A stretch of DNA of 26,621 bases from assembly GCA_002404015.1 (NCBI GenBank), contig DHIW01000073.1, positions 58,935 to 85,555 on the forward strand, written 5' to 3'. Shown here piece after piece: positions 1 through 8,201 of the stretch. Position 1 is the first letter of the stretch. Every line of letters starts with the position of its first letter. This DNA is from Chloroflexi bacterium UBA4736 (lineage in GTDB: Bacteria; Chloroflexota; Dormibacteria; Dormibacterales; Dormibacteraceae). Made by a program: the position numbers and the translations under genes. Below the pieces are notes generated by a model that saw only the letters and a list, made by a program, of their open reading frames with translations, was not told where the DNA came from and made no database searches.

Positions 1-1257
1 CCAGGTGTCGACCACCGGGCAGCGGCTGCCCCCGATGTTGGTGTGGTACCAGACCCAGGCCTCCGGGTTGATGGGCTCACCGACCGACCCCAGCAGCCGC
101 AGGGAGCCCAGGTCGTGCTTCTTCGCGAACTCCGGGCCCCACTTCATGTGCGTGCGGATGGCGGTCGGGGCGGTGTAGAGGACCTCGACCTCGTAGCGCT
201 CCACGATGGCCCACCAGCGATCCTTGTCCGGGAAGTCGGGTGTTCCCTCGTAAAGCACGCCCGTCGTGCCGTTGCAGAGGGGGCCGTAGACGATATAGCT
301 GTGCCCGGTCACCCAACCGATGTCCGCCGCGCACCACCAAACGGTGTCGGGCTTGATGTCAAAGATGTAGTGGTGCGTCGTCGAGACGCCGACCAGGTAG
401 CCGGCGGTCGTGTGAACGATGCCCTTGGGCTTGGCCGTGGTCCCGCTCGTGTACATCAGGTACAGGAGGTCCTCCGCGTCCATCGGCTCGCAGGGACAGG
501 AGCCGGGGTCGTCGGCGGCGTCGGCCGTCAACTCGTGCCACCAGTGGTCGCGGCCCTCCTGCATGGACACCTCGCCCCCCGTCCGGCGCAGCACGACGCT
601 CTGCTTGACCTTGGGAGCGGCCGCCATGGCCTCGTCGGCGATCTTCTTGAGCGCCACCGGCTTGCCCCGCCGCCAGGCCTCGTCCTGGGTGACCAGGTAC
701 TCGCAGCCCATGTCGTTCATTCGGTCGGACAATGAGTCGGAGCTGAATCCGCCAAAGACGACCGTGTGCGGGGCGCCGATGCGGGTGCACGCCAGCATTG
801 CTACGGGGAGCTCGGGGACCATGCCCATGTAGATAGCGACGGGCGTTCCCTTTCGTACGCCGATCTTCTTGAGGGCATTCGCGAAGCGGACGACCTCGGC
901 CTGGAGATCTGCGAAGGTCAGCGTCCTCCGATCAGCCTCGGGCTCCCCCTCCCAGAAGTAAGCCACCTTGTCGCCCGCCCCGTTCTCGACATGGCGGTCG
1001 ACGCAGTTGTAGCAGACGTTGAGCCGGCCGCCGAGGTACCACTTGGAATACGGCGGCTTCCACTCATAGAGCTTGTCGAAGGGCTCGAACCAGGTGACCC
1101 GCTTCAGAGCCTCCTCGCGCCAGAAGTCCTCGAACCCGACCTTGTAGATCTCCGCCTGGGCGTTCGCGTCCTTGCTGAACTCGGCGGGTGGCGGATAGCG
1201 ACGCTCTTCCAGGAAGAGAGTGTCGATAGCGTCGCTAGAGGACGGTCCGGCGCTCAT
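1..1257 (-). CDS. acs: acetyl-CoA synthetase (AMP-forming), 3' end cut by window
   Basis: This enzyme activates acetate to acetyl-CoA through acetyl-AMP. About 419 N-terminal residues are visible of the usual 640-660; the C-terminal subdomain lies beyond base 1. The N-terminal Acs domain (WYLGGRLNVCYNCVDRH) is followed by the acyl-adenylate P-loop YTSGTTAKPKG near residues 265-275. The acetate-pocket region follows with VWWCAADIGWVTGHSYIVYGP, then GSVGEPINPEAW, all typical of Acs rather than of generic acyl-CoA ligases. The ATG at 1257 overlaps the stop codon of the upstream aminotransferase (ATGA, 4 bp), so translation is probably coupled. It is the third gene of a minus-strand unit with the SDR and aminotransferase. 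The reading frame is intact to the window edge, so it is partial only because of the cut. Confidence 0.95.
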   Translation of the reverse strand, partial: MSAGPSSSDAIDTLFLEERRYPPPAEFSKDANAQAEIYKVGFEDFWREEALKRVTWFEPFDKLYEWKPPYSKWYLGGRLNVCYNCVDRHVENGAGDKVAYFWEGEPEADRRTLTFADLQAEVVRFANALKKIGVRKGTPVAIYMGMVPELPVAMLACTRIGAPHTVVFGGFSSDSLSDRMNDMGCEYLVTQDEAWRRGKPVALKKIADEAMAAAPKVKQSVVLRRTGGEVSMQEGRDHWWHELTADAADDPGSCPCEPMDAEDLLYLMYTSGTTAKPKGIVHTTAGYLVGVSTTHHYIFDIKPDTVWWCAADIGWVTGHSYIVYGPLCNGTTGVLYEGTPDFPDKDRWWAIVERYEVEVLYTAPTAIRTHMKWGPEFAKKHDLGSLRLLGSVGEPINPEAWVWYHTNIGGSRCPVVDTW

Positions 1258-2447
1258 CCATCAACTCCTCGGGCGCGCTGCTCGACATAGCCGCTTATGC
1301 GCTCCAGCCCCTTCTTGAGGTCCGCCTCGCCCTGGGTGTACGCGAGCCGGATGAAGCCCTTGCCCGCTGGTCCGAACGCGGTGCCGGGCAGCACCGCTAC
1401 GCCTGCCTCCTGGAGCAACCCGTCGGCCAGGTCCTTCTCGTCGAGCCCGGTCTCCTCGATGTTGGGAAAGGCGTAGAAGGCGCCTTCCGGCCGGGTGCAG
1501 CGGACGCCGGGGATGGCGTTCAGGCCATCCACGACCAGGTCGCGTCGGGCCTGGAAGATGTGGACCATCCGCTCTACCGCCGCCGCCGACTCGGGCGACT
1601 CCCAGGCCTCGATTGCCGCCATCTGGGTGAACGCGGCCGCGCAGGACGAGGAGTTGATCATCAGGGTCTCCATCTTCGCGGCGAGCGGCTGCGGCGCCAC
1701 CCCGTAGCCGAGGCGCCAGCCGCACATCGCGTACGCCTTTGACATGCCGTCCATAAGGACGGTTCGCTCCTTCATGCCGGGGGCGGCCCAGACGGAGACG
1801 TGCTCTGGACCGTACACGATCTGGGAGTAGATCTCGTCCGAGATCACCAGCAGGTCGTGCTCGGCCGCCAGCTGGGCGATGAACGCCACATCCTCCTTCG
1901 TGAGCACGCCACCGGTCGGGTTCTGAGGTGAGTTGACGATCAGCATCCGGGTCCGCGGCGTGACCAGCGCGGCCAGCTCGTCGAGGTCCATCCGGAAGTC
2001 CTTGTCCTCGCGGAGCCGGACCGGGACCCCTTTGGCGCCGATGAACTCGACCAGCGACGCGTACACCGGGTAGCCCGGATCGGGGTAGATGACCTCGTCT
2101 CCCGGTTCGATGCAGGCCAGCAGGACGAACAGCAGGATGTTCTTCGAGCCGGGCACCAGGACGACCTCGGTGGGGTCGACGGCGACGCCCAGCCGTCGCT
2201 CCAGGAATCCCGCGAGGGAAGCCCGGGCCTCAATGATCCCGCCCGCCGGCGTGTAGTGCGTGTAGCCAGACTGGAGGGCCGCCACCGCCGCCTCTGTGAT
2301 GTTGTCGGGGGTCGCGAAATCGGGTTCGCCGATCTCGAGGTGCACCACGTCACGGCCCTGTGCCTCAAGCTTTCGGGCGCGCGCCAGCACCTCGAAGGCG
2401 CCTTCCGTGCCCAGCCGGCTCATGCGTTCCGCGAACCTGATGGTCAT
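1254..2447 (-). CDS. class I/II PLP-dependent aminotransferase
   Basis: A fold-type I aminotransferase of the AspC/AlaA-like group, 397 residues from this start. The cofactor-loop motif NSPQNPTGG is present. The PLP-binding lysine lies in MSKAYAMCGWRLGYG (about Lys237), and a C-terminal Arg segment (FIRLAYT) would hold the substrate carboxylate. The N-terminus (RMSRLGTEGAFEVLARARKLEAQG) and the EIGEPDF motif match aspartate or aromatic aminotransferases; the exact amino donor cannot be read from sequence. I chose ATG 2447 because GGAG lies 9 nt upstream and family similarity begins there. A GTG at 2492 would add 15 unconserved residues and sits inside a hairpin. The 3' end overlaps the acs start by 4 bp. 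Confidence 0.9.
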   Translation of the reverse strand: MTIRFAERMSRLGTEGAFEVLARARKLEAQGRDVVHLEIGEPDFATPDNITEAAVAALQSGYTHYTPAGGIIEARASLAGFLERRLGVAVDPTEVVLVPGSKNILLFVLLACIEPGDEVIYPDPGYPVYASLVEFIGAKGVPVRLREDKDFRMDLDELAALVTPRTRMLIVNSPQNPTGGVLTKEDVAFIAQLAAEHDLLVISDEIYSQIVYGPEHVSVWAAPGMKERTVLMDGMSKAYAMCGWRLGYGVAPQPLAAKMETLMINSSSCAAAFTQMAAIEAWESPESAAAVERMVHIFQARRDLVVDGLNAIPGVRCTRPEGAFYAFPNIEETGLDEKDLADGLLQEAGVAVLPGTAFGPAGKGFIRLAYTQGEADLKKGLERISGYVEQRARGVDG

Positions 2448-2487
2448 CGGTGTCCCGCTCCGGAGGGTCGTCGAGAAAGTTGTGGCA

Positions 2488-2504
2488 GGCACCCAAAGGG
2501 TGCC
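2488..2504 (-). promoter_or_regulatory. leader hairpin upstream of aminotransferase start
   Basis: A perfect 7-bp inverted repeat (GGCACCC / GGGTGCC) with a 3-nt loop lies in the presumed 5' leader, about 40 nt before ATG 2447. It covers the alternative GTG at 2492. It could be an mRNA hairpin or an operator. No U-run follows, so a terminator is unlikely. The function is inferred. Confidence 0.3.
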
Positions 2505-2547
2505 GGTCCGGGCGTCGAGGGCAAGGAAGGGGTGGCACTAGGAGGAG

Positions 2548-2562
2548 CGCACTTTAAGTGCG
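2548..2562 (-). promoter_or_regulatory. candidate -10 promoter box inside a palindrome, upstream of aminotransferase
   Basis: The palindrome CGCACTT-T-AAGTGCG has 7-bp arms around one base. Read on the minus strand it contains TAAAGT, which fits the TANNNT -10 pattern found before other genes here. It lies in the 200-bp gap after the SDR gene, about 100 nt before ATG 2447. No convincing -35 element is visible. A repressor site overlapping the promoter is a reasonable but untested reading. Confidence 0.3.
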
Positions 2563-2647
2563 TGACGACGACGGGCCGGGCCCCCTGACGCCGCCATCGA
2601 CGTCCGGAGCCGCAAATTGCCGACGAATCTCTGGAGAGGGACACTGG

Positions 2648-3388
2648 TTAATAAATCCCCTTGAGCTCGCCACCGTCGATGCCGAGTGTCTGCCCAGTGA
2701 TGTAGCCGGCCCATTTCGAGCAGAGGAAGGCGCAGGTGGCGCCGAACTCGTCCGGCTGGCCGATGCGGCCCATGGGGTGCTCCCTGGCCTTGGCGGCCAG
2801 GTCCTTATAGAGCTGGCGAACGCGGTCGGTCTCGATCGTGCCCGGTGCCAGGTTGTTGACCGTGAGACCGCTTCCGGCGACCTCCAGCGCGAGCGTCTTG
2901 GCGGCCGCCGTCACGGCCGCGCGAAACGCGTTGGAAAGCAGGATGTTGGGGATCGGCTGGCGGACCGAGATCGACGTGATGTTCACGATCCGGCCCTGGT
3001 CCGAGCTCAGCAGGTGGGGCAGCGAGAGCTTGATCAGGCGCACGGTGCTCATGAGCGTCAGCTGGTAGCCCCGGTCCCACCCTTCCAGGTCGGTGGACTG
3101 GAAGGTGCCCGGGGGCGGCCCGCCGGCGTTGGCGACCAGGATGTCGAGCCCACCCAGCAGCTCGATCGCCGCCTCGACGGCCCGCTCACAGCCGGTGGCC
3201 TCCGACAGGTCGGCCGTCTGGTGGCCGGCGGCGCCGATGTCCTCGGCCGTCCTCTGCAGCTCGACCTCGCCTCGGGCGACGATGAAGACCCTGGCGCCCT
3301 CATGGGCGAGCGCCGCGGCACAGGCCCTGCCCAGGCCCTTGCTGGCGCCGGTCACGAGCGCACACCGTCCCTCGAGTCCCAGATCCAT
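2648..3388 (-). CDS. SDR-family protein (FabG-like) lacking catalytic Tyr/Lys
   Basis: A 246-residue Rossmann-fold protein of the short-chain dehydrogenase/reductase superfamily, usually annotated as 3-oxoacyl-ACP reductase. The nucleotide motif is TGASKGLG (residues 13-20), NAGG is at 87-90, and the SDR tail TGQTLGIDGG at 231-240. The catalytic YxxxK is absent. Aligning S139 with the catalytic Ser puts Ser152 at the Tyr position and Arg156 at the Lys position (LSNAFRAAV). This matches a known SDR subgroup (BKR_like_SDR_like) that lacks a perfect tetrad, so oxidoreductase activity is doubtful and the substrate unknown. The ATG at 3388 has a strong AGGAGGGG 4-5 nt upstream. It is first in the unit leading to the aminotransferase and acs. 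Confidence 0.85.
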   Translation of the reverse strand: MDLGLEGRCALVTGASKGLGRACAAALAHEGARVFIVARGEVELQRTAEDIGAAGHQTADLSEATGCERAVEAAIELLGGLDILVANAGGPPPGTFQSTDLEGWDRGYQLTLMSTVRLIKLSLPHLLSSDQGRIVNITSISVRQPIPNILLSNAFRAAVTAAAKTLALEVAGSGLTVNNLAPGTIETDRVRQLYKDLAAKAREHPMGRIGQPDEFGATCAFLCSKWAGYITGQTLGIDGGELKGIY

Positions 3389-3416
3389 CGCCCCTCCTAG
3401 ACTGCGGCTGCTGCCG

Positions 3417-3445
3417 CCACGGCGTGGCTGACGTCAAAGCCGTGG
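3417..3445. promoter_or_regulatory. inverted repeat in divergent intergenic region
   Basis: The arms CCACGGC (3417-3423) and GCCGTGG (3439-3445) are perfect reverse complements, 15 nt apart. They enclose the 8-bp palindrome TGACGTCA (3429-3436). The element sits between the divergent SDR and small-protein genes. A regulatory role is inferred from position only. Confidence 0.25.
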
Positions 3446-3545
3446 GGGCCCCAGCGCAGTCCCCGCGCCGACGTCGTCAGATATCTGGCGCTCTCCCCCA
3501 GCACCGTACTAGGGTACTTCGCGGGGGCAGGGCGTTCCCAGAGGT

Positions 3546-3917
3546 ATGAGGGGTGTGAGGGTGGTCGTGCTGGCCGCGGTCGCGGGAATGGGCCTGTGCG
3601 CGGTGGCGGTCGCTGGTTTCATCGACTCCTACGCGCACCCGACCCACGTGAGCCTCGGCTACATACCCCCCCAGCCTGCGGCCGACGCGGCGACCGGGGG
3701 CGGCGCTGCTGCGGCAGCGGTCCCCGCCGGCCAGCCCGCGACGGCGGCGCCGGCTCCCGGCACACAGGTGCCGGCGCCGCCTCCTGCGGCGGTTGAGTCA
3801 GCCCCTGTGGCGGCCGCTCCGGCTCCCGCGCAGAAGGCGATCAAGGTGGTGAAGCGCGTCCCCCCTGTCCCGGACCACGAGTCCAAGCAGCAGAACGACC
3901 ACGGGGGCGGCGACTAG
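3546..3917 (+). CDS. small secreted or membrane-anchored Pro/Ala-rich protein
   Basis: A 123-residue protein with no family that I recognise. Residues 1-25 form a signal or anchor (RGVRVVVLAAVAGMGLCAVAVAGF). Next comes a short distinct segment (IDSYAHPTHVSLGYIPPQP), then about 55 residues of Ala/Pro/Gly low complexity that could be an extended periplasmic or wall-spanning linker. The charged tail contains KAIKVVKRVPPVPDHESKQQNDH. The start is uncertain: ATG 3546 has a poorly spaced GAGG, and GTG codons at 3555, 3561 and 3567 are also possible. A TAGGGT box at 3510-3515 could be its -10. The alternating hydrophobic frame and clear anchor make it likely real, but low-complexity GC-rich DNA weakens the call. 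Confidence 0.55.
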   Translation: MRGVRVVVLAAVAGMGLCAVAVAGFIDSYAHPTHVSLGYIPPQPAADAATGGGAAAAAVPAGQPATAAPAPGTQVPAPPPAAVESAPVAAAPAPAQKAIKVVKRVPPVPDHESKQQNDHGGGD

Positions 3918-3932
3918 CAGGGACGCCTGCTA
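3915..3932. terminator. bidirectional hairpin holding both convergent stop codons
   Basis: The perfect 7-bp stem TAGCAGG / CCTGCTA has a GACG loop. The TAG stop of the plus-strand small protein (3915-3917) is in one arm. The TAG stop of the minus-strand solute-binding protein (3930-3932) is in the other. No T-run follows on either side, so it is at most a weak or 3'-end-stabilising structure. Confidence 0.35.
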
Positions 3933-5639
3933 ACCCCCCTTCGCGTTCACGTACCACTCGGTGACGTACTGGAAGCGGTCCACCGGCTGGATCACCGGGT
4001 TGGTCCGCACCCCGTGCACCCGCTTCTGCACGATATAGGCGTAGTGCGGCTCGAACAGGAAGATGGCCGGGGCGGCGTCGGCCATCAGGTCCTGGAAGTC
4101 CGCGTACACCGGCGCCCGCGCCTTCTTGTCCGTGACCGCCCGCCCGTCCTCCAGGTCCTTGTCGATCAGGGCCTGCTTGGGAGTCAGCGGAGAGGCGAAG
4201 TTGAGGCTCCCTGCCGCGGCGCCGGAATGCCAGAGGCTGTACTGGTCGGGGTCCGAACCGCTGTCGAACGCGGCCAGCGCCATCTGGTACTCCTTGCCAA
4301 CCAGGTAGCGGCCGACCAGCACTGACGCGGGCACCGGCTGGACCTTGATCTCGACGCCCAGCGGGCGCAGCTGGGCGCTGATCGACTCGGCGACCTGGCG
4401 ATACGGAAAGGCGTCGGCGGTGACCAGGGAGACGGAGAACTGGTTCCCGGAACGCTGCAGAAGAGAGCCCGCCAGCGGTTGGGTCCAGCCCGCCTGGGCG
4501 AGGCTCGCGGCCGCCGCCTTGGGGTCGTACGGGAAGCGGTCTTCGACGGCGTGCGAGTACGCCCAGTCGGTGGGCGGGATGGGCCCGACGTCCGGTTCTG
4601 CGCGGCCCTCCAGGACGTCGTGGATGATCTTTCGGCGGTCGATGGCCTGGTTCAGCGCCTGGCGGACGGCGGGCGGGTTGAAGTAGGCGGAGAGGTCGGG
4701 GGACAGGTTGAACAGCGCGGCCGCGAAGCTGAACGTCTTGACCTCCAGCACGCTGAGGTCCGGGCGCTTGGCGAGCGCGCCGATCTGGGGCGGCTGGAGC
4801 GCGCCGACCGCGTCCGCCTCGCCCCGGGAGGCGGCGTCGACCGCGTCGCCGAGGCTGGGGTAGGAGAGGAACTTCAGGTGGTCGAGGTAGGGCTGGGGCG
4901 TGGCGTGCGGGTTGCGGTCCAGCGTCACCAGCTTGCGGTCGTGGGAGATCGAGCCGACCCGGAAGGGCCCCGTCCCGATCGCCTTGGGCCCGCTGTGCGG
5001 GTCCGACGCCATCGTGGCCACCGGCACGCCGTCGAAGGCGTGCTTGGGGATGATGCCCTGGCGCAGCGCTTCCGGAAATGACGCGCTGGGCGCCTTGAGG
5101 CTGAACTTGACGGCCGTGTCCGAGACCTTCTGGACCTGGATCTCCCTCCAGAACTGGTTCCCGGGCTGCGTGTAGTCCGGCGCCTGCAGGGTCTGGTAGG
5201 TGAACATTACGTCGGCCACGGTGAAGGGTTCACCGTCGGCCCACTTCACGCCAGGGCGGATCTCGAACGTGTAGTTGAGGCGGTCGTCGGAAAGCGTCCA
5301 CGACTTCGCCAGCACCGGCACCACGTCCTGGTTGGCGTCCACGGTCGTGAGGCCCTGGTAGATGAGGCTATCGATGTCCCGGGCGTTGTCCTCCAGCTCG
5401 AAGAGCGGATTCAGGGAGCCCGCGCTGCCGACCAGCGCCTCGCTGACAGAGCCACCCCGGACCGGCACGATCTGACCCGCGGGCAGGCTGACCTGGCAGG
5501 CGGAGAGGATGATCACGGCCCCAAGCGCACCGGCCAGGCGCCTGGTTCCGCCGGGTCGCTTACTTGGCTGGATCCGGTGGCGCCGGAAGGGCGGGCTCAG
5601 CCCGCCGGTTTGAGTCCGTCTTCCCAACGCCGCCGGCAT
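3930..5639 (-). CDS. ABC transporter substrate-binding lipoprotein, family 5 (peptide type)
   Basis: A DppA/OppA-like extracellular solute-binding protein, about 569 residues from ATG 5639. The lipobox LSAC closes a hydrophobic stretch (RRLAGALGAVIILSAC), so it should be a lipid-anchored exported protein. The family signature is clear: IYQGLTTVD, YTFEIRPGVKWADGEPFTVADVMFTYQTL and GTGPFRVG near the middle, and RQALNQAIDRRKI later. Peptides, nickel or other ligands cannot be told apart. A TTG at 5672 would extend it by 11 residues and has GGGGG upstream, but it lies inside a 24-bp palindrome; the true start is open, since even ATG 5639 leaves a long n-region. No permease or ATPase genes are adjacent, so this is an orphan binding protein in this window. 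Confidence 0.88.
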   Translation of the reverse strand: MPAALGRRTQTGGLSPPFRRHRIQPSKRPGGTRRLAGALGAVIILSACQVSLPAGQIVPVRGGSVSEALVGSAGSLNPLFELEDNARDIDSLIYQGLTTVDANQDVVPVLAKSWTLSDDRLNYTFEIRPGVKWADGEPFTVADVMFTYQTLQAPDYTQPGNQFWREIQVQKVSDTAVKFSLKAPSASFPEALRQGIIPKHAFDGVPVATMASDPHSGPKAIGTGPFRVGSISHDRKLVTLDRNPHATPQPYLDHLKFLSYPSLGDAVDAASRGEADAVGALQPPQIGALAKRPDLSVLEVKTFSFAAALFNLSPDLSAYFNPPAVRQALNQAIDRRKIIHDVLEGRAEPDVGPIPPTDWAYSHAVEDRFPYDPKAAAASLAQAGWTQPLAGSLLQRSGNQFSVSLVTADAFPYRQVAESISAQLRPLGVEIKVQPVPASVLVGRYLVGKEYQMALAAFDSGSDPDQYSLWHSGAAAGSLNFASPLTPKQALIDKDLEDGRAVTDKKARAPVYADFQDLMADAAPAIFLFEPHYAYIVQKRVHGVRTNPVIQPVDRFQYVTEWYVNAKGG

Positions 5640-5661
5640 GTGATGGGGGAAGGGGGCCCGT

Positions 5662-5685
5662 GGGGGAAACAAGCTTGTTTCCCCC
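5662..5685. terminator. 24-bp perfect palindrome between secG and solute-binding gene
   Basis: The arm GGGGGAAACAAG (5662-5673) is followed directly by its exact reverse complement (5674-5685). It starts 3 nt after the secG stop. The RNA would form a stem of about ten pairs, GC-rich at the base and AT-rich at the tip, without a following U-run. It could end the secG transcript. It could also hide the GGGGG and TTG that would otherwise start the next gene. Confidence 0.45.
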
Positions 5686-5688
5686 GCG

Positions 5689-5943
5689 TCATTTCGCGTG
5701 GGTGTTTACGTAGATGTTGGCCAGGGATACGACGAGGAATGCCACCACCAGCACCCAGGTCGTGAAGTAGATCTGGCGCTCCAAGCCACGGCGGGTGCGG
5801 TAGCCGCCGCCCAGGCCGCCGTCGCCCCCGCCGATGGTGCCGCCCAGGCCGGTGGCCTTGGGGGTCTGCAGCAGTATCCCCGCCATCAGCGCGACCGCGA
5901 TGAAGACCTCGAGAACGACCAGCGCGTTCTTGACCGTTGTCAT
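5689..5943 (-). CDS. secG: preprotein translocase subunit SecG
   Basis: SecG is an accessory inner-membrane subunit of the SecYEG protein export channel. The 84-residue protein has two membrane helices (about residues 7-26 and 59-79). They are joined by the diagnostic Gly-rich loop: LLQTPKATGLGGTIGGG, then RRGLERQIYFTTWVL. Its place at the end of a gapA-pgk-tpiA block matches the usual tpiA-secG neighbourhood, here with gpmA and sod inserted. The ATG at 5943 has no clear Shine-Dalgarno sequence, but TAGACT ends 9 nt upstream, so it may be transcribed separately and nearly leaderless. Confidence 0.93.
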   Translation of the reverse strand: MTTVKNALVVLEVFIAVALMAGILLQTPKATGLGGTIGGGDGGLGGGYRTRRGLERQIYFTTWVLVVAFLVVSLANIYVNTHAK

Positions 5944-5952
5944 GGCGGGAAG

Positions 5953-5958
5953 AGTCTA
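5953..5958 (-). promoter_or_regulatory. candidate -10 box (TAGACT) for secG
   Basis: TAGACT on the minus strand ends 9 nt before the secG ATG. It follows immediately after the sod-terminator-like hairpin. No -35 match is visible. It belongs to the TANNNT set described in the findings. Confidence 0.4.
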
Positions 5959-5989
5959 CCGGTCGAGGCGCCGCGGGCGCCCCGACCGG
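5959..5989. terminator. strong hairpin between sod and secG
   Basis: Thirteen pairs with one A/C mismatch: CCGGTCG-a-GGCGCC on one side and GGCGCC-c-CGACCGG on the other, with a 3-nt loop. It starts 10 nt after the sod stop. No U-run follows on the minus strand (TAGACTCTTCCC). It is probably a transcription end or 3' stabiliser that separates the glycolytic/sod transcript from secG. Confidence 0.5.
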
Positions 5990-5999
5990 CCTCGCCGAG

Positions 6000-6608
<609 letters not shown>

Positions 6609-6636
6609 CAGCTCTTACCTCCTGGTCGGTTGAAAC

Positions 6637-7392
6637 TCATCGGCGACCCTGTTTCTTCACCGCCTCGATGGAGGCGGCGGCGGCCTGCGGGTCGAGGTAC
6701 TCGCCGCCCCGGCGGACGGGCCGCATGGACTCATCCAGCTCGTAGAGGAGCGGGACGCCGGTCGGGATGTTCAGATGCGGGATCTCGTCGTCCGGGATCC
6801 CGTCCAGGTGCTTGACGAGTGCCCTCAGCGAGTTGCCGTGGGCGCCCACGAGGACGGTCCGGCCCTGCTGGAGGTCGGGCACAGCCGAGTCGTACCACCA
6901 CGGCAGCATCCGAACGCCGACGTCCTTCAGGCACTCGGTCAGCGGCCGCAGCTCCGGCGGCATCATGGCGTAGCGCGGGTCGGAGAACTGGGACCATTCG
7001 TCGTCGCGGTCGAGTGGCGGCGGCGGCGTGTCGTAGGACCGCCGCCAAGTCATGAACATCTCCTCACCGTACTTCTCCAGCGTCTGCTTTTTGTTCTTGC
7101 CCTGGAGCGCGCCGTAGTGGCGCTCATTGAGCCGCCAGGTCCGGACCACCGGCACCCAGCTGCGCGCGCAGCGGTCGAGCGCGACCTCGACCGTCCGGAT
7201 CGCCCTCACCAGCACCGAGGTGTGGGTGACGTCGGGCAGCAGGCCCCGCTCGCGCAGCAGATCACCTGACCGGGCAGCCTCCACCAGGCCCTTCTCCGTG
7301 AGACCGACATCGACCCAGCCCGTGAAAAGGTCCTTGGCGTTCCACTCGCTCTCGCCGTGGCGGAGCAGGACAAGCTTTGCCGGCCAGCTCAC
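6637..7392 (-). CDS. gpmA: 2,3-bisphosphoglycerate-dependent phosphoglycerate mutase
   Basis: It interconverts 3- and 2-phosphoglycerate in glycolysis. The length of 251 residues is typical of GpmA. The phosphohistidine motif [10 protein letters not shown] holds His12, Glu90 lies in [14 protein letters not shown], and the second catalytic His185 in [15 protein letters not shown]. The cofactor-dependent insertion region ([12 protein letters not shown]) is complete. The GTG start at 7392 overlaps the tpiA stop (GTGA, 4 bp), with GGAGG about 8 nt upstream. It extends the gapA-pgk-tpiA unit by one step of the same pathway. Confidence 0.95.
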   Translation of the reverse strand: MSWPAKLVLLRHGESEWNAKDLFTGWVDVGLTEKGLVEAARSGDLLRERGLLPDVTHTSVLVRAIRTVEVALDRCARSWVPVVRTWRLNERHYGALQGKNKKQTLEKYGEEMFMTWRRSYDTPPPPLDRDDEWSQFSDPRYAMMPPELRPLTECLKDVGVRMLPWWYDSAVPDLQQGRTVLVGAHGNSLRALVKHLDGIPDDEIPHLNIPTGVPLLYELDESMRPVRRGGEYLDPQAAAASIEAVKKQGRR

Positions 7393-8201
7393 ACCTCTGC
7401 CTCCTGGGCCGTATGGCCGTAGACCGCCGCAGTCACCTCGATCATCCTCGAAAACTCCGCCGACTTCAGACTGGCGCCGCCCACCAGGCAGCCGTCACAG
7501 AGTGGCAGCTCCACGTACTGCTCGACGTTGTCGGCGTTCACGCTTCCCCCATACAGGACCCGGATTCGGCGCGCGGCCCCGGCGCCGATCATCTCCCCCA
7601 CAGTGTTCCGGATCAGCCGCATGGTCTTGTAGGCGTGCTCGGGTTCGGCGTTCTTCCCGCTGCCGATCGCCCACACCGGCTCGTAGGCGACGACCAGGCG
7701 CGAGGAGTCGTCGGCGGCGCACAGGGCCAGCGATCCGTGGATCTGCGCGGTGACGATCTTCTCGGTGAGCCCGGCCTCGTAGTGGTCGTTAAGCTCGCCG
7801 ACGCAGACGATCACCTCGAGCCCGGCCTCGAGGGCGGCGGCAGCCTTGCGAGCGACCAGCTCATCGGTCTCGCCGAAGTACTGGCGCCGCTCCGAGTGGC
7901 CGACGATCACCCAGTCGCACCAGCCGGAGAGCATCTGGGCCGACACCTCACCCGTGTAGGCGCCGCTCTTCTCAGGGTTGCAGTCCTGGGCGCCCAGCTC
8001 GACCGGGCTGCCCTCCAGGATCTCGGCCACTCCCAGCAGCCAGGGAAAGGGCGGGAAGAGCGCCACCTCGACGTGGTCCGCGTGGGCCCGCGCGGCGTCC
8101 AGCACGCCGCGGACCAGGTCGGCCGCGTCCGCCGCGGTCACCGGGTTCATCTTCCAGTTGGCGGCCAGCAGCGCCTTCTGGCCCTCTATGTGGGCCGCCA
8201 C
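7389..8201 (-). CDS. tpiA: triosephosphate isomerase
   Basis: A TIM-barrel enzyme that interconverts dihydroxyacetone phosphate and glyceraldehyde 3-phosphate. The 270 residues are slightly longer than usual, with an extended C-terminal tail. Catalytic residues are visible: Lys17 in AANWKMN, His102 in VGHSERR, Glu174 in [11 protein letters not shown], and the phosphate loop YGGSV. The GTG at 8201 shares one base with the pgk stop (TAGTG). Its AAGGAGG ribosome site lies within the last pgk codons, so coupling to pgk is likely. Confidence 0.96.
   Translation of the reverse strand: MAAHIEGQKALLAANWKMNPVTAADAADLVRGVLDAARAHADHVEVALFPPFPWLLGVAEILEGSPVELGAQDCNPEKSGAYTGEVSAQMLSGWCDWVIVGHSERRQYFGETDELVARKAAAALEAGLEVIVCVGELNDHYEAGLTEKIVTAQIHGSLALCAADDSSRLVVAYEPVWAIGSGKNAEPEHAYKTMRLIRNTVGEMIGAGAARRIRVLYGGSVNADNVEQYVELPLCDGCLVGGASLKSAEFSRMIEVTAAVYGHTAQEAEV

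Noticed and set aside
2541..2590. Plus-strand AGGAGG followed by a GTG and eight codons
   Set aside because: Too short to be supported, and the region is better explained as the promoter of the minus-strand aminotransferase.
5590..5606. Inverted repeat GGCGGGCT-C-AGCCCGCC
   Set aside because: It lies within the 5' coding part of the solute-binding gene and has a one-base centre; short GC palindromes are common in this base composition.
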